Of a DNA stretch of 64,000 bases, positions 1 to 9,931 are shown piece by piece (within the stretch, counting starts at the first letter, position 1; each line of letters starts with the position of its first letter). The translations under genes were made by a program, and so were the position numbers. The notes below the pieces were generated by a model, which was not told the DNA's origin, did not search any database, and saw only the letters and a list, made by a program, of their open reading frames with translations. Source of the stretch: Chitinophagaceae bacterium (GTDB taxonomy: Bacteria > Bacteroidota > Bacteroidia > Chitinophagales > Chitinophagaceae). The stretch spans positions 434,001 through 498,000 of the forward strand of contig JADJKL010000001.1 in assembly GCA_016706055.1 (NCBI GenBank), in the 5' to 3' direction.

Positions 1-658
1 TCCAAAGCATCACTTTAAAACCTTTGCTATGCAGCGTGGCTATAGTATTTTTTGCATCTGGAAATTTTTCTTTGTTGAAATCAAACTCACCATAATAATT
101 ACTCCAGTTATCATCAATCATTAAAACTCCGGGTGGTAAATCATTTTTCAACACATCATCAGCATATTGCAACACAGCTTTTTGGTTGGGATTGTACTGC
201 AGCTCTATCCATAAATTATATTGCGGAGCCGTCACCAATAAACTATCGGGCCATTTACCTGAAGTGGGAAAAAACTTTTTGGAAACATAGTCGTATGCAT
301 GAACCAGATCATTTCCGGCTGTACCCGATTGAATATTCTCATTTTTCGATACAACAATCAGGGAATCATTTTTAAAAGCATAACTGAATGTTCCTTCGCT
401 CCATATCCATCGCCCTTTGTTTGAAATAAGCAATGGCGAACTTTGATTTAAGGAAGCATCTCCATACAGATCGTACTTAAAATCTGATGATCTATTAAAA
501 GGCATTTTATAGCCGTATTCCCCCGCACCGCCCCACCATTGTTCAGCAGGCAATAATTTTAATTGGATTTTTTTTTGCGCCATAGCATTCAATGAAAAGC
601 ATAAAATTGCCGTTATCATTAAAACAAAGCAGTAAATATTCTTTTTAAGAATCATCAT
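1..658 (-). CDS. Glycoside hydrolase family 31-like protein, N-terminal part
   Basis: Partial gene: starts at the ATG at 658 and runs off the left edge without a stop. The first ~28 residues are a signal peptide ending near NAMAQ, so the product is exported. Residues further on include a GVLMIDDNWSNYYGEF stretch followed by FPDAKNTIATLHSKGFKVMLW, the (beta/alpha)8-barrel start seen in GH31 alpha-glycosidases (IDDxW, then LHxxGFKVMLW). Catalytic residues lie outside the window, so the substrate cannot be told; GH36 is a less likely alternative. It follows the GH20 gene by 57 bp on the same strand and is probably the last visible member of the sialoglycan-degradation operon. Confidence 0.72.
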   Translation of the reverse strand, partial: MMILKKNIYCFVLMITAILCFSLNAMAQKKIQLKLLPAEQWWGGAGEYGYKMPFNRSSDFKYDLYGDASLNQSSPLLISNKGRWIWSEGTFSYAFKNDSLIVVSKNENIQSGTAGNDLVHAYDYVSKKFFPTSGKWPDSLLVTAPQYNLWIELQYNPNQKAVLQYADDVLKNDLPPGVLMIDDNWSNYYGEFDFNKEKFPDAKNTIATLHSKGFKVMLW

Positions 659-715
659 TTTCTATTAGTTCGCTTATTTATTCAACGCTGAAATATTAAC
701 CGGGTTACACTTTTA

Positions 716-3052
716 TCACTCCACAACAATCTCATCTGCAAAGATCCATCCCGGCTTACCTGCACCACTATGGCCCGGAGGGCATAGGTTATTTTTTGCA
801 GATACCCTGATATACCGGACAGACTGTATTGGGAAATCAGCTTTAAAATCAAACATTGCATTTTTCTGATTAATGTCTATTGAGTTGTTTACAGTTTTTA
901 TTTCAGTAAAAACATTTCCATCAATGGAAGATTCAAATTTTACAGACTGCGGTAAAAAAATCCAGTCATTGTAATGTTGCAAGCAACCCAATGCAATACT
1001 TTGAATATTTTTTACTTCGCTCAGGTCAATGGTCGCTATTAAATCTTTTGCACTGAAGCCATGCCAGTATTTACCCACGGCAGCCATTCCTCTTACTCCA
1101 TCCGTTAACGAATTAGGGCCATCGGCCAGATAATATTTACTTACAGGATTAGTATAGGTTACATTTTTTCCAATGGCTTTGTGCATTACAAAATTTTGCT
1201 GTGCCGGAACTGCACTCATTATTTTGCCGTCAACCAATACAGATGCTTTTAATATTGTAGATGATTTGATGGCAATTGGTTCTGTATAGTATTTGCCTTC
1301 CCGGGTTGGCATTGTGTTATCGATGGTGTAAATTACTTTTCCATTGTATGCTTCTGTAGATAGCGAAATAAATAATTGCCCATTTTTTGATTCAGGCTTT
1401 ATGTCTGCTTTAAAATTCCCTTTACTGTAGTTCCATCCTTTTTTTTCAAAAGCTAAAAAATGGGATTGTAGCTTTTCATTAAAACTATTCCAGTTTTTAT
1501 TTTCCTTTGAACTCCAAACAACTTCGCTTAGCGCCAACATACGAGGTAACACCATGTATTCAACATGCTGCGTGGTTGGTATGTATTCTGTCCATAAATT
1601 GGCTTGTGCACCCAATATATATTTAGCCTGTTGCTCGTTTAGTTCTTTTGGTACAGGGTCATAGTTATACACTTTTTTAAGGGTATTAAATCCACCAATA
1701 CCAATCGGTTCACTGGCTGGGTCGCCCTGGTAATGGTCAAAGTAAACAGGGTTTCCCGGTGTCATAATCACATCATGGTTTTGTTTGGCAGCCTGAATGC
1801 CTCCCGTTTCGCCCCTCCAGCTCATCACCACCGCATTGGGCGCCAGGCCACCTTCTAAAATTTCATCCCAGCCAATCAATATTCTTTCCTTGCTATTCAA
1901 ATATTTTTCCATTCGGGTGATAAAATAATTCTGCAATTCATGCTCGTCTTTCAATCCTTCCGCTTTCATTCTTGCCTGGCAGCGGGGGCAACTTTCCCAA
2001 TGCGTTTTGGGGGCTTCATCTCCTCCAACATGTATGTACTTTGATGGAAAGAGCTGTAACACTTCATCCAGTACATTTTGCAAAAACAGAAAAGTGCTTT
2101 CGTTGCCCGCACAATAAATATCATCAAACACACCCCATGTTTCCTGCACCAATTTTATTTCGCCCTGGCTTTGCAACAGTTTGCTCATTGCTGAGGCGTT
2201 ATCAGGCATAGCCGTAGGCTTATCAGGAAAACAACTTAACCATGGGTAGGCAGCAATTGCTGCCGAAGAATGGCCAGGCAATTCAATTTCAGGAACTACA
2301 TTTATATTTCTTTGGGTTGCATAAGCAATTATTTCCCTCACTTCATTTTGAGTGTAAAAGCCACCATAACGTAGATTACTATTTTGCGTACCCGGATAAT
2401 TTCCAACGATAGTGCCGTTGCGATAAGCCGCCTTTGTGGTCAATTCAGGGTATTGTATTATCTCAATGCGCCATCCCTGGTCTTCTGTAAGATGCCAGTG
2501 AAAATTATTGAATTTGTATGCCGCTAAAAAATCAATATACTTTTTTACAAACGAAACGGGGTAAAAGTGCCGGCCTACATCCAAATGCATCCCACGGTAT
2601 TTAAAACGGGGATAATCGGTAATACTCATGGCTGGTATTTCTAACGCTTCATTGGTGCGGATGGCAGGCAAAGTTTGTAATAACGATTGGATACCATAAA
2701 TAATTCCCGCCTTTGTATTTGCAACAACTGTTATTGCTGATGGCGTTACATCCAGCAAATAGCCTTCATCACCGATACCATTTGTTTTTGCAATTTTGAA
2801 TTCAATATTTTTTTTAGCTGCTGTATTCAGCAATAAAGTTCTGCCGGAAATATTCTTTATAGCTACAGAAAAAAAGTCAGCAGCCAATTTCAATTCTTTA
2901 TTGGCCACATTGAATTTTACAGCCGTACTGTTGTCAATTACAAATGTGCCGGGGTTTACTTGCAGCGAAACGGGTTGCGGGATAATACTTACACGCTGTT
3001 GTGCAATAAGAATACCTGGCACTAAACTTAAAACAAGCAATAACTTTTTCAT
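716..3052 (-). CDS. Beta-N-acetylhexosaminidase (GH20)
   Basis: Exported exo-enzyme that removes terminal beta-linked GlcNAc/GalNAc from glycans. 778 aa. Residues 1-17 are a signal peptide; ~20-140 form the GH20b N-terminal domain; ~145-510 form the GH20 barrel with FHWHLTEDQGWR and the catalytic pair D345-E346 in HVGGDEAPK. Around 580-650 there is a chitobiase C-terminal/Fn3-like segment (VIYTIDNTMPTREG), and the last ~130 residues look like an F5/8 type C (discoidin) carbohydrate-binding domain. Its ATG overlaps the stop of the upstream fucosidase by 4 bp (ATGA), which implies translational coupling. In this locus it would act after sialic acid and fucose are removed. Confidence 0.93.
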   Translation of the reverse strand: MKKLLLVLSLVPGILIAQQRVSIIPQPVSLQVNPGTFVIDNSTAVKFNVANKELKLAADFFSVAIKNISGRTLLLNTAAKKNIEFKIAKTNGIGDEGYLLDVTPSAITVVANTKAGIIYGIQSLLQTLPAIRTNEALEIPAMSITDYPRFKYRGMHLDVGRHFYPVSFVKKYIDFLAAYKFNNFHWHLTEDQGWRIEIIQYPELTTKAAYRNGTIVGNYPGTQNSNLRYGGFYTQNEVREIIAYATQRNINVVPEIELPGHSSAAIAAYPWLSCFPDKPTAMPDNASAMSKLLQSQGEIKLVQETWGVFDDIYCAGNESTFLFLQNVLDEVLQLFPSKYIHVGGDEAPKTHWESCPRCQARMKAEGLKDEHELQNYFITRMEKYLNSKERILIGWDEILEGGLAPNAVVMSWRGETGGIQAAKQNHDVIMTPGNPVYFDHYQGDPASEPIGIGGFNTLKKVYNYDPVPKELNEQQAKYILGAQANLWTEYIPTTQHVEYMVLPRMLALSEVVWSSKENKNWNSFNEKLQSHFLAFEKKGWNYSKGNFKADIKPESKNGQLFISLSTEAYNGKVIYTIDNTMPTREGKYYTEPIAIKSSTILKASVLVDGKIMSAVPAQQNFVMHKAIGKNVTYTNPVSKYYLADGPNSLTDGVRGMAAVGKYWHGFSAKDLIATIDLSEVKNIQSIALGCLQHYNDWIFLPQSVKFESSIDGNVFTEIKTVNNSIDINQKNAMFDFKADFPIQSVRYIRVSAKNNLCPPGHSGAGKPGWIFADEIVVE

Positions 3053-4569
3053 TTGTACTGTTTTTTTGTATAAAAAATTCCTATTTCTGAAAATTGTGGA
3101 TTCAACCTCGATGCGATGATCTTTAGTCTTAATTTTTTTGTATGGACAGTATCAAATTGTATCAGCCGTTTATAGCCAACAGTGCTGCCTGCTGCAATTT
3201 TCCTCCATTTCTTATTTACAAGGGCTTCCACTTCAAATTGTTCGATGCGCTGACCCTTACTGATATCTTCCTGCAACAAAACCACATTGACTAGTTGCGG
3301 AATTTTTAGATCAATATCAATAACTGTGGCTTCATATTTGTTTTTTGTAGTAAAATAAGTAGTACTATTTTCATCAGCCAACAGGTTTGTATTTATTCCA
3401 TTGTTGCTTGAAAATGTCGCAGACTTAGCCAGGTTATTTTTAAACATTTCATCACGCAGTGCCTTCCATTTCATTAATGTGCTGATATCACTATCATGTA
3501 TCATCCCTTTTTTATCGGGCGGAATATTGACCAGCAAAACGCTATTCTTTCCAACTGAATTGAAATAAATGTCAAGCAACTTTTCTGGTGATTTTACTTT
3601 ATCGTCTTCTTCAGCATGGTAAAACCATCCCGGCCTGATAGACACATCGGTTTCTGCAGGATACCAAACCAATCCTTTTGCATGCATAATTTTTTGCCTG
3701 CTTCCTAAATCATCAGACCTCATATCACCCGCAGGTTTAAAAGTTACGGTCTGCTGTGAATTAGTTTCTGTTATAGAGGGATTAAGATTATCAATGGGTA
3801 CTACACTCCATTCCTGATCCCTGCCATAACCCGTTTCAGTTCCCACCCATCTTACATCCGGACCCATAATGGCAATGGTAGCATCTGGTTGCAGTTTGCG
3901 GATGACAGCATACCAGCGATTGAAATCATACACTTGTTTTTTCCCATTCGGACCTTCTCCATTAGCACCATCAAACCAAACTTCATCAATACGGCCGTAA
4001 TTAGTCAGCAACTCTGTTAATTGTGTTACAAAAAAGTCATTGTATTCGTCAGTTCCATAAACAGCAGCATTCATATCCCAGGGAGAGAGGTAGATGCCAA
4101 ACCCTAATCCAAATTCCTTGCATGCAGCTGCAACTTCTTTTACCACATCTCCCAGTCCCTTTTTCCATGGACTTGATGCAACAGAGTGGCTTGTAGTTTT
4201 CGAAGGCCACAAACAAAACCCGTCATGGTGTTTTGCTGTGAAAATAATTTGTTTAAAACCGGCATTTTTTGCTACCTGTACCCATTGACGGGCATCCAAA
4301 GAAGTTGGGTTAAAAATTGACGGGTCTTCTTTTCCGGTGCCCCATTCCCTATCGGTAAACGTATTCATGCCGAAATGAAAAAATGCAATCAACTCCAATT
4401 GTTGCCAGCGAAGTTGCCGGGCAGCGGGTACTACATTTGCAGCTTTCTTTATGATCGTTAAAGAATCATCATCTGAATGTATAAATGCATAATTAGCTTC
4501 AATAGTTTGACCATAACCACTTGCATGGCAAAAGAATAAAGCAAAAAATATTTTATGCAGTTTGGTCAT
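3049..4569 (-). CDS. Alpha-L-fucosidase (GH29) with C-terminal discoidin-like domain
   Basis: Exported GH29 fucosidase, 506 aa, with a signal peptide (residues ~1-20). The family signatures are visible: FFHFGMNTFTDREWG, FTAKHHDGFCLW (His-His pair) and EVWFDGANG, where D200 is the expected nucleophile. The C-terminal ~130 residues (from about 375) resemble an F5/8 type C module. This architecture is typical of alpha-1,3/1,4-fucosidases of Bacteroidota (family knowledge; linkage not provable here). It is 5 bp downstream of a second GH29 gene and overlaps the GH20 gene by 4 bp, so the three hydrolases are co-translated. Confidence 0.93.
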   Translation of the reverse strand: MTKLHKIFFALFFCHASGYGQTIEANYAFIHSDDDSLTIIKKAANVVPAARQLRWQQLELIAFFHFGMNTFTDREWGTGKEDPSIFNPTSLDARQWVQVAKNAGFKQIIFTAKHHDGFCLWPSKTTSHSVASSPWKKGLGDVVKEVAAACKEFGLGFGIYLSPWDMNAAVYGTDEYNDFFVTQLTELLTNYGRIDEVWFDGANGEGPNGKKQVYDFNRWYAVIRKLQPDATIAIMGPDVRWVGTETGYGRDQEWSVVPIDNLNPSITETNSQQTVTFKPAGDMRSDDLGSRQKIMHAKGLVWYPAETDVSIRPGWFYHAEEDDKVKSPEKLLDIYFNSVGKNSVLLVNIPPDKKGMIHDSDISTLMKWKALRDEMFKNNLAKSATFSSNNGINTNLLADENSTTYFTTKNKYEATVIDIDLKIPQLVNVVLLQEDISKGQRIEQFEVEALVNKKWRKIAAGSTVGYKRLIQFDTVHTKKLRLKIIASRLNPQFSEIGIFYTKKQYK

Positions 4570-4574
4570 TAAAA

Positions 4575-5906
4575 TTATTTTGTCGTCAATTCAATTACGG
4601 TATCATATTTATCCGGTTGAAGCCCTTCTGTATAAATAAAAACTCCTTCGGCCTGTTGTTTGAAATTAATTTTCTTTTTGGTGCTGAATTGTATTGCATC
4701 TGTTATTTTCAAAGCCAATCCAGGTAAAAAAACAACTTGGTTACCGGAGGCATTTAGCAGGTGCACATACAAGGTTTTATTTTTTGATGTTACCATGCCC
4801 CAATCCTGGGGTTCGATGATATTACCTCTTGTTCCGTAAATAGTTTCTCCATATTTATTCATCCAGTCACCGATTGCTTTTAGTGTATCAACAAACTCCT
4901 GTTGTATACGCCCATCAGGCATAGGACCCACATTGAGCAGGAAATTCGTATTGCGGCCGGCAGCATTCACGATGTAATGAACAAGGTCTTCAACTGATTT
5001 ATATTTATTGTCGGTGATGTTATATCCCCATGAACCATTGATGGTTTCACAGGTCTCCAAAGGCAGGCTTTCAGATGCCTGTTGAAAACTCAGCCCAGTT
5101 TTATTCTGCCCGGGTAAATCTTTTTCAAACATTTGAAAATCTTCTCCTGCGAAAGGAGTGAGATGATGATTATTGCCAATGATGCATTGGGGCTGCAGCT
5201 TATGAATCAATGTATATATTTCTTCGTACTTCCAATTGATCCGGGAACTCATATCAGCACTTCCTTCCGGGTTGGTCTGGTCCCAATGGCCATCAAACCA
5301 AACCGACATAATTTCTCCATAATTGGTAAGTAATTCCGTTAACTGGTTTTTCATGAATTGCAGATAGGAATCATAATTACTTTTTGCTGTTCTTCCGGAT
5401 GCCTTACCTGTTCTTCCTGTTTCATAAGGATAATCATCCCTGTACCAATCTACCAAAGAATAATACAAACCCAATTTCATTCCTTGTTTCTTACATTCAT
5501 CCGACAACATTTTTAAAACATCTTTTCCATAAGGGGTATTGGTTATTTTCCAATCTGAATATCTGGTGTCCCAATTTGAAAATCCGTCATGATGCCGGGT
5601 AATAAAAACGATGTACTTCATCCCGGCATTTTTGGCAGTGGCCACCCATTCTGCCGCATTGAATTGTTGCGGATTAAAAAACCGCAATAAGTTGCTGTAC
5701 TTTTCTACAGTGATGCCCCTGTTGTTCATCACCCATTCACCGGCACCCAGCACACTGCTGGCACCCCAGTGTATGAACATGCCATATTTATTGTCCTGAA
5801 AACTTTTGCGGCTAACCATGTTTTCCGCTGTTGGTTGATAATGTTGTGCAGCCGTGTTTAAATAAATCACTGTCACTACAATCGTAAAAAGAATCTTTTT
5901 ATACAT
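4575..5906 (-). CDS. Alpha-L-fucosidase (GH29)
   Basis: Second GH29 enzyme, 443 aa, signal peptide ~1-20. Motifs: MFIHWGASSVLGAGEW, FITRHHDGFSNWD and SVWFDGHWDQ with D205 as likely nucleophile. It is shorter than its downstream neighbour, lacks the discoidin module and is clearly a different GH29 subtype, so the pair probably splits fucose linkages between them (inference). It lies 38 bp upstream of the transporter stop and 5 bp from the next GH29. Confidence 0.92.
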   Translation of the reverse strand: MYKKILFTIVVTVIYLNTAAQHYQPTAENMVSRKSFQDNKYGMFIHWGASSVLGAGEWVMNNRGITVEKYSNLLRFFNPQQFNAAEWVATAKNAGMKYIVFITRHHDGFSNWDTRYSDWKITNTPYGKDVLKMLSDECKKQGMKLGLYYSLVDWYRDDYPYETGRTGKASGRTAKSNYDSYLQFMKNQLTELLTNYGEIMSVWFDGHWDQTNPEGSADMSSRINWKYEEIYTLIHKLQPQCIIGNNHHLTPFAGEDFQMFEKDLPGQNKTGLSFQQASESLPLETCETINGSWGYNITDNKYKSVEDLVHYIVNAAGRNTNFLLNVGPMPDGRIQQEFVDTLKAIGDWMNKYGETIYGTRGNIIEPQDWGMVTSKNKTLYVHLLNASGNQVVFLPGLALKITDAIQFSTKKKINFKQQAEGVFIYTEGLQPDKYDTVIELTTK

Positions 5907-5943
5907 GCTTAATTAGTTGGATGATAAAAAAATGATGCATTGG

Positions 5944-6873
5944 CTAATTTTTGATAAACCTTTTTCCCAGTGACAGTAATTTCTCTTGAGGAATTAACCA
6001 AATTCTTTTTCCCTGCTGTACAATAAATAAACCTGCAATAACCAGGATGACACCCCAAAGTGTAAACAGGCTCAATGGTTCATTTAAAGTAATATTTGAA
6101 ATAAGGAAGCCAAAAATCGGACAAAGGAAAAGCCAATAAGCTGCCGTTGAAGCGGTTTTATTTAATAGTTGTAACCAGCAAAGTACAGCTACGATTGATA
6201 CCGGCCCCGCTAACCATAAAGTGCCTCCCCAAAAATTTATGTCGAACGTATTTTGTTGTTCTTTATAGGTAAGCAACAGTATAGGTAATAAGAATAACCC
6301 ACCTAAAATTGTTTGCCACCCATTTATGGTCAGTACATGTAAATTGCTCCAGTTTTTCTTTGTAAAATAAATTGTCCCCAGCGAATAAGCTAACATAGCT
6401 GCTACCATTAATAACAGTCCGCCAGCAGTCGCATAACTATTTTGCAACAGCGGTAAGGCAGCCAGTATCACCCCGGCAATGCAAAGCGTTAAACTGATAA
6501 TATTTACTAAAGTTATGCGGTGGCCAAATAAACCCGCACTAATAAAACTGATCATTACCGGATTAACGGCTATAAATAAACTACCCAGTCCCGCAGAAAC
6601 ATTTTGCATGGCAATGATGTAGAGTCCGAGATATATACTGATATTTAATAGGCCGAATAACATGAGTTGCCGCCATTCTGTTTTAACTGGCATACGGTTT
6701 CGCCTGATACCATGAGATATGAATAACATGATTAATCCCGCAATGAAGAACCTGCAGATGGAAATTACAAATGGCTGCGCAACCTTCAAACCAATTTTAG
6801 TAGCTGTGGATGCAGATGCCCATAAAACCGAAAAGGTTAACCCCATCAATATTATTTTCCAGGTCATCTTCAT
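5944..6873 (-). CDS. EamA/DMT-family inner-membrane transporter
   Basis: About 309 aa with ten predicted hydrophobic helices in two EamA repeats (e.g. ILMGLTFSVLWASASTATKI near the start, and the second repeat beginning near LLLMVAAMLAYSLGTIYF). Drug/metabolite transporter superfamily; substrate unknown. I chose ATG at 6873 (MKMTWK) over an in-frame TTG at 6882; this puts the start 1 bp after the stop of the small upstream ORF. Being inside the glycan operon it could export or import a sugar or a breakdown product, but that is inference. Confidence 0.85.
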   Translation of the reverse strand: MKMTWKIILMGLTFSVLWASASTATKIGLKVAQPFVISICRFFIAGLIMLFISHGIRRNRMPVKTEWRQLMLFGLLNISIYLGLYIIAMQNVSAGLGSLFIAVNPVMISFISAGLFGHRITLVNIISLTLCIAGVILAALPLLQNSYATAGGLLLMVAAMLAYSLGTIYFTKKNWSNLHVLTINGWQTILGGLFLLPILLLTYKEQQNTFDINFWGGTLWLAGPVSIVAVLCWLQLLNKTASTAAYWLFLCPIFGFLISNITLNEPLSLFTLWGVILVIAGLFIVQQGKRIWLIPQEKLLSLGKRFIKN

Positions 6874-6874
6874 C

Positions 6875-7048
6875 TTAAGCAATTAAATTTTTGGGGTTAT
6901 TACAATTGTTATCAAACTCAATGAAAGTAGCCGGGTAGCCTGTTTCAATTTCACCCAAAACATTTTTAATTCTTACTGTATGTCGAACAGATTCAACCGT
7001 AGAAATGCAATAACTTAAACTACCGATATGTATTATCTCAGTCTTCAT
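6875..7048 (-). CDS. Small ORF of 57 aa between acetylesterase and transporter
   Basis: A short ORF whose ATG overlaps the TGA of the acetylesterase gene (ATGA, 7045-7048) and whose TAA ends 1 bp before the transporter ATG. Sequence begins MKTEIIHIGSLSY and ends NNPKNLIA; no signal peptide or membrane segment. The tight packing suggests it is translated, but I do not recognise a family and it could be the N-terminal remnant of a larger gene. Confidence 0.45.
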   Translation of the reverse strand: MKTEIIHIGSLSYCISTVESVRHTVRIKNVLGEIETGYPATFIEFDNNCNNPKNLIA

Positions 7049-8548
7049 TGCACAACCGGTATTTTAAAAGTAGTAGCTGGCAGTTGTTCTGAATTTACCA
7101 GGTTAGCATCAGTATAAGGTTGCCAGCCATAGTAAATAAAAGAAGGTTTTTCTTCTACTTCAATTACAACTTTTTTATTTTTAATAGTTGCTTCACATTC
7201 ATGGATTCCATCAGTTGAAAACCCACTTAATGATTCTCCATCTCTGGTACGCAAATTATTTCCAGCGTATTCAAAGCTGATAATAATTTTCCCCTTTTTA
7301 TATTTTGCCTCCAAAGGCAAAGGGCCAGATGGAATGATGTTGGTATGATAGGTTTTATGCAATGCCCATCTTGCCAGCCGTTCTCCTACATCTTTTTTAT
7401 TGGTTGGATGCACATCATTTTTAAATCCAATATCGCTACAAACCGCCATGCCGCTATAAGGAATAATCTTTAACATTTTTCTTTGCTCATTTCTGAACTG
7501 TGGCCAAATTTGCCCTTTGTACTTTAGTGTATCAATCGAAGAGAGTTGTACAAAATAAAACGGCAGGTCCGGCTGTTTCCATTTTTCCCGGTAATCATCA
7601 ACCATTAATGCAGATAAGGCAGCATATTCATTTACTCTTTCTATTTCCTGTGCATTGCTTTCTCCCTGGTAACAAAGTATTCCTTTGATGGGTAAAATTA
7701 ATATTGGGGCAATGCCAGCCTCATATGCAAAACCCGGTTTAAAAGCATGGTTGTTTCCATATTCATCTTTTGGTACGCTGGTTAAACTTCCTACATTTTG
7801 TTTTCCCCTTTCTCTTATCCAAACAGGAAGAGCATCATTGGTCAGCCAGTCTCCTTTTTAATTTATCAGCAAACTGTTGGCTGTTTTTTAATGCTTCATT
7901 GCTAATAAATGTTTCGAGTGGCGCACCACCGATGGAAATATTTATTAATCCAACTGGAATATTTATATTTTCAGCTAACTCTTTTCCAAAATAATAAGCG
8001 ACGGCGCTCATTGTTTTAAATGAATTGCTGTCGCAGGTTTGCCATTGCCCTTTATAAAAATTTTCGGTGGCAAGATTTTGTATGATGGAATCTGTAAATA
8101 AGACATTGTATGAATTTTTTCCGGCGTAAGTTGGATTATATAAGCGCATCAACGGTTGACGGCTATTTGGCAATGCATCCTTATAATGCATTTCCTTCTG
8201 CATCGGCCATTCCATATTACTTTGCCCGATACAAAGCCATAAATCCCCTATTAAAATATTTTTAATTACAATTTTTTCATCCCCACTAATTACTGAGAAA
8301 GACTGTGGTTGAATGCTGGCTTTCTGCTTATTGAAAATAACAGCCCAGCTTGAATCGCTTTGTACCAAGGTGTTTCTTTTCTCATTTGCAAATAATACCT
8401 GCACCGATTTTCCCGGAATTGCTTTTCCCCAGATCCAAACCGGCTGATTGCGTTGCAGCAGCATATCATCAGAAAATATTTTTGCTAACTTCAATTGAGC
8501 CCTGGTAAAAAATGGGAATACCGTAATTATTATTAATAACTTTTTCAT
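7045..8548 (-). CDS. Sialate O-acetylesterase (single frameshift)
   Basis: Removes O-acetyl groups from sialic acids so that sialidase and lyase can act. Signal peptide at residues ~1-17; SGNH-like N-terminal block with LWLCIGQSNMEWPM (Ser nucleophile of the GQSN motif) and a later GILCYQGESNA block, both diagnostic of the family. The frame breaks at 7855-7859 (five T on the plus strand): removing one T joins DKLK to GDWLTNDALPVWIRERG and restores ~500 aa without a stop. The C-terminal part from 7605 is in the other frame. Probably a sequencing indel, otherwise a recent pseudogene. Flanked by the GH109-like gene (adjacent, 8549) and overlapped by the 57-aa ORF. Confidence 0.85.
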
Positions 8549-9902
8549 TTAAAATTCATCGTTCAATGCAAATACCGGCTTGCGGTACATCCATTGACCT
8601 CCTGTAAAATCAGGAAACTCTACTGTTTCATTTCCGAGTTCAATGGATTGTTCGCTTAATGGAGTAATAGCACTCCAGGCGGCCGCATCATATACATCCA
8701 TTGGCGTAGCCACTTTTCTTTTTATGGATTCAATAAAGGAATGAATTACAAAAAAATCCATGCCTCCATGACCTGCACCGGCGGTTTCTTTACTCCACCT
8801 TGTCCACAATGGATGGTCATACTTATCAAGCCATGTTTTTGCTTCATCCCATTGATGTGCTTTCGCAGATTTATCCTGTATATAAATCCCTTTGTTCACA
8901 TCCATCCAAATCCCCTCGGTACCCTGCACCCTGAAACCCAATGAATAGGGTCTTGGCAGGTTGGTATCATGCTCCAATAAAATAGTTTCGCCGTTGGCGC
9001 AATTAATATGGGTTGTTACTACATCGCCCAATTTGAAATTAATTTTTGCATTAGGATGATCGGGGCCTCCCTGTTTTACAATATGATTGTGCAAGCCCCT
9101 TGCTTTTGAAGAAAAAGAATTTAATGTAAGAAACCGATTGCCGCGGTTGATGTTGATATAATGCGCCACCGGACCAATACCATGCGTTGGGTATAGATCG
9201 CCATTACGATGTACAGAATGTTCCGTTCTCCACTTTGCTTCTGAAAAACCTTTTTCGCCAAATTCAACTCCGTGTCCATAAGGATGTACTCCGTCATTAA
9301 ATTTAACTTCTCTAAGGTCATGCTGGTAGCCTCCCTGCAAATGAATCAACTCTCCAAATAATCCCTGCCTAACCATGTTTAACACTGCCATCACATCACG
9401 GCGGTAACATACATTTTCCAGCATCATCACCTGTGCATTATTCTTTTCGCAGCTTTTACAACATCCCAATGATCCTGCAGGGTAATGCCTAACACAACTT
9501 CGGTACCTACATATTTTACCCCGGCATCCAATGAACCTATGATCATCTGTTTATGCCATTCCCATGGTGTGGCGATAATAATGCCGTCCAGGTTTTTTAT
9601 TTCCAGCATTTTTTTCCAGACATAATTATCACCTGTAAAAATTTGTGGCATTTTTTTCCGCTTTTATTGATCATTTCTTTGGCAGATGATAGCATAACAT
9701 CGCTTATATCGCAGATGGCAACTAGTTCAACGTCTTCTCTAGCCAAAAGCAATTCTAAATGGTTTTGTCCACGGAGACCAGTACCAATTAATGCAATTTT
9801 CACTTTTGAATCTGCTGTTGCGGCAAATAAACTTCCTGTTGGTAAAATGGCGAAAGATGCCGCTGCCAGACCGCTGTTTTTTATAAAATCCTTTCTATGC
9901 AT
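8549..9902 (-). CDS. Gfo/Idh/MocA oxidoreductase-fold glycosidase, GH109-like (two frameshifts)
   Basis: NAD-binding Rossmann protein: Tat-like N-terminus MHRKDFIKNSGLAAASF, then KIALIGTGLRGQNHLELL (nucleotide-binding Gly motif), IIIATPWEWHKQM, and in the C-terminal half GHGGMDFFVIHSF, typical of GH109 alpha-N-acetylgalactosaminidases. Such enzymes use NAD+ in a redox-assisted hydrolysis of alpha-GalNAc (family knowledge), fitting mucin O-glycans. The gene is split by two one-base losses, at 9651-9657 (seven T) and 9454-9457 (four T); restoring one base in each gives a continuous ~450 aa protein. ATG at 9902 preferred over the TTG at 9908. Confidence 0.8.
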
Positions 9903-9931
9903 AATCAATCAGTTGAGTTTTTTTATAAAAT

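Noticed and set aside
133..375. 80-aa plus-strand ORF at the left edge
   Set aside because: Antisense shadow of the GH31-like gene, which reads without a stop from 658 to 1 and has a signal peptide and family motifs.
7045..9902. True pseudogenisation of the acetylesterase and GH109-like genes
   Set aside because: All three breaks sit in homopolymers and the same kind of break occurs in unrelated genes across the window, so sequence error is more likely than decay.
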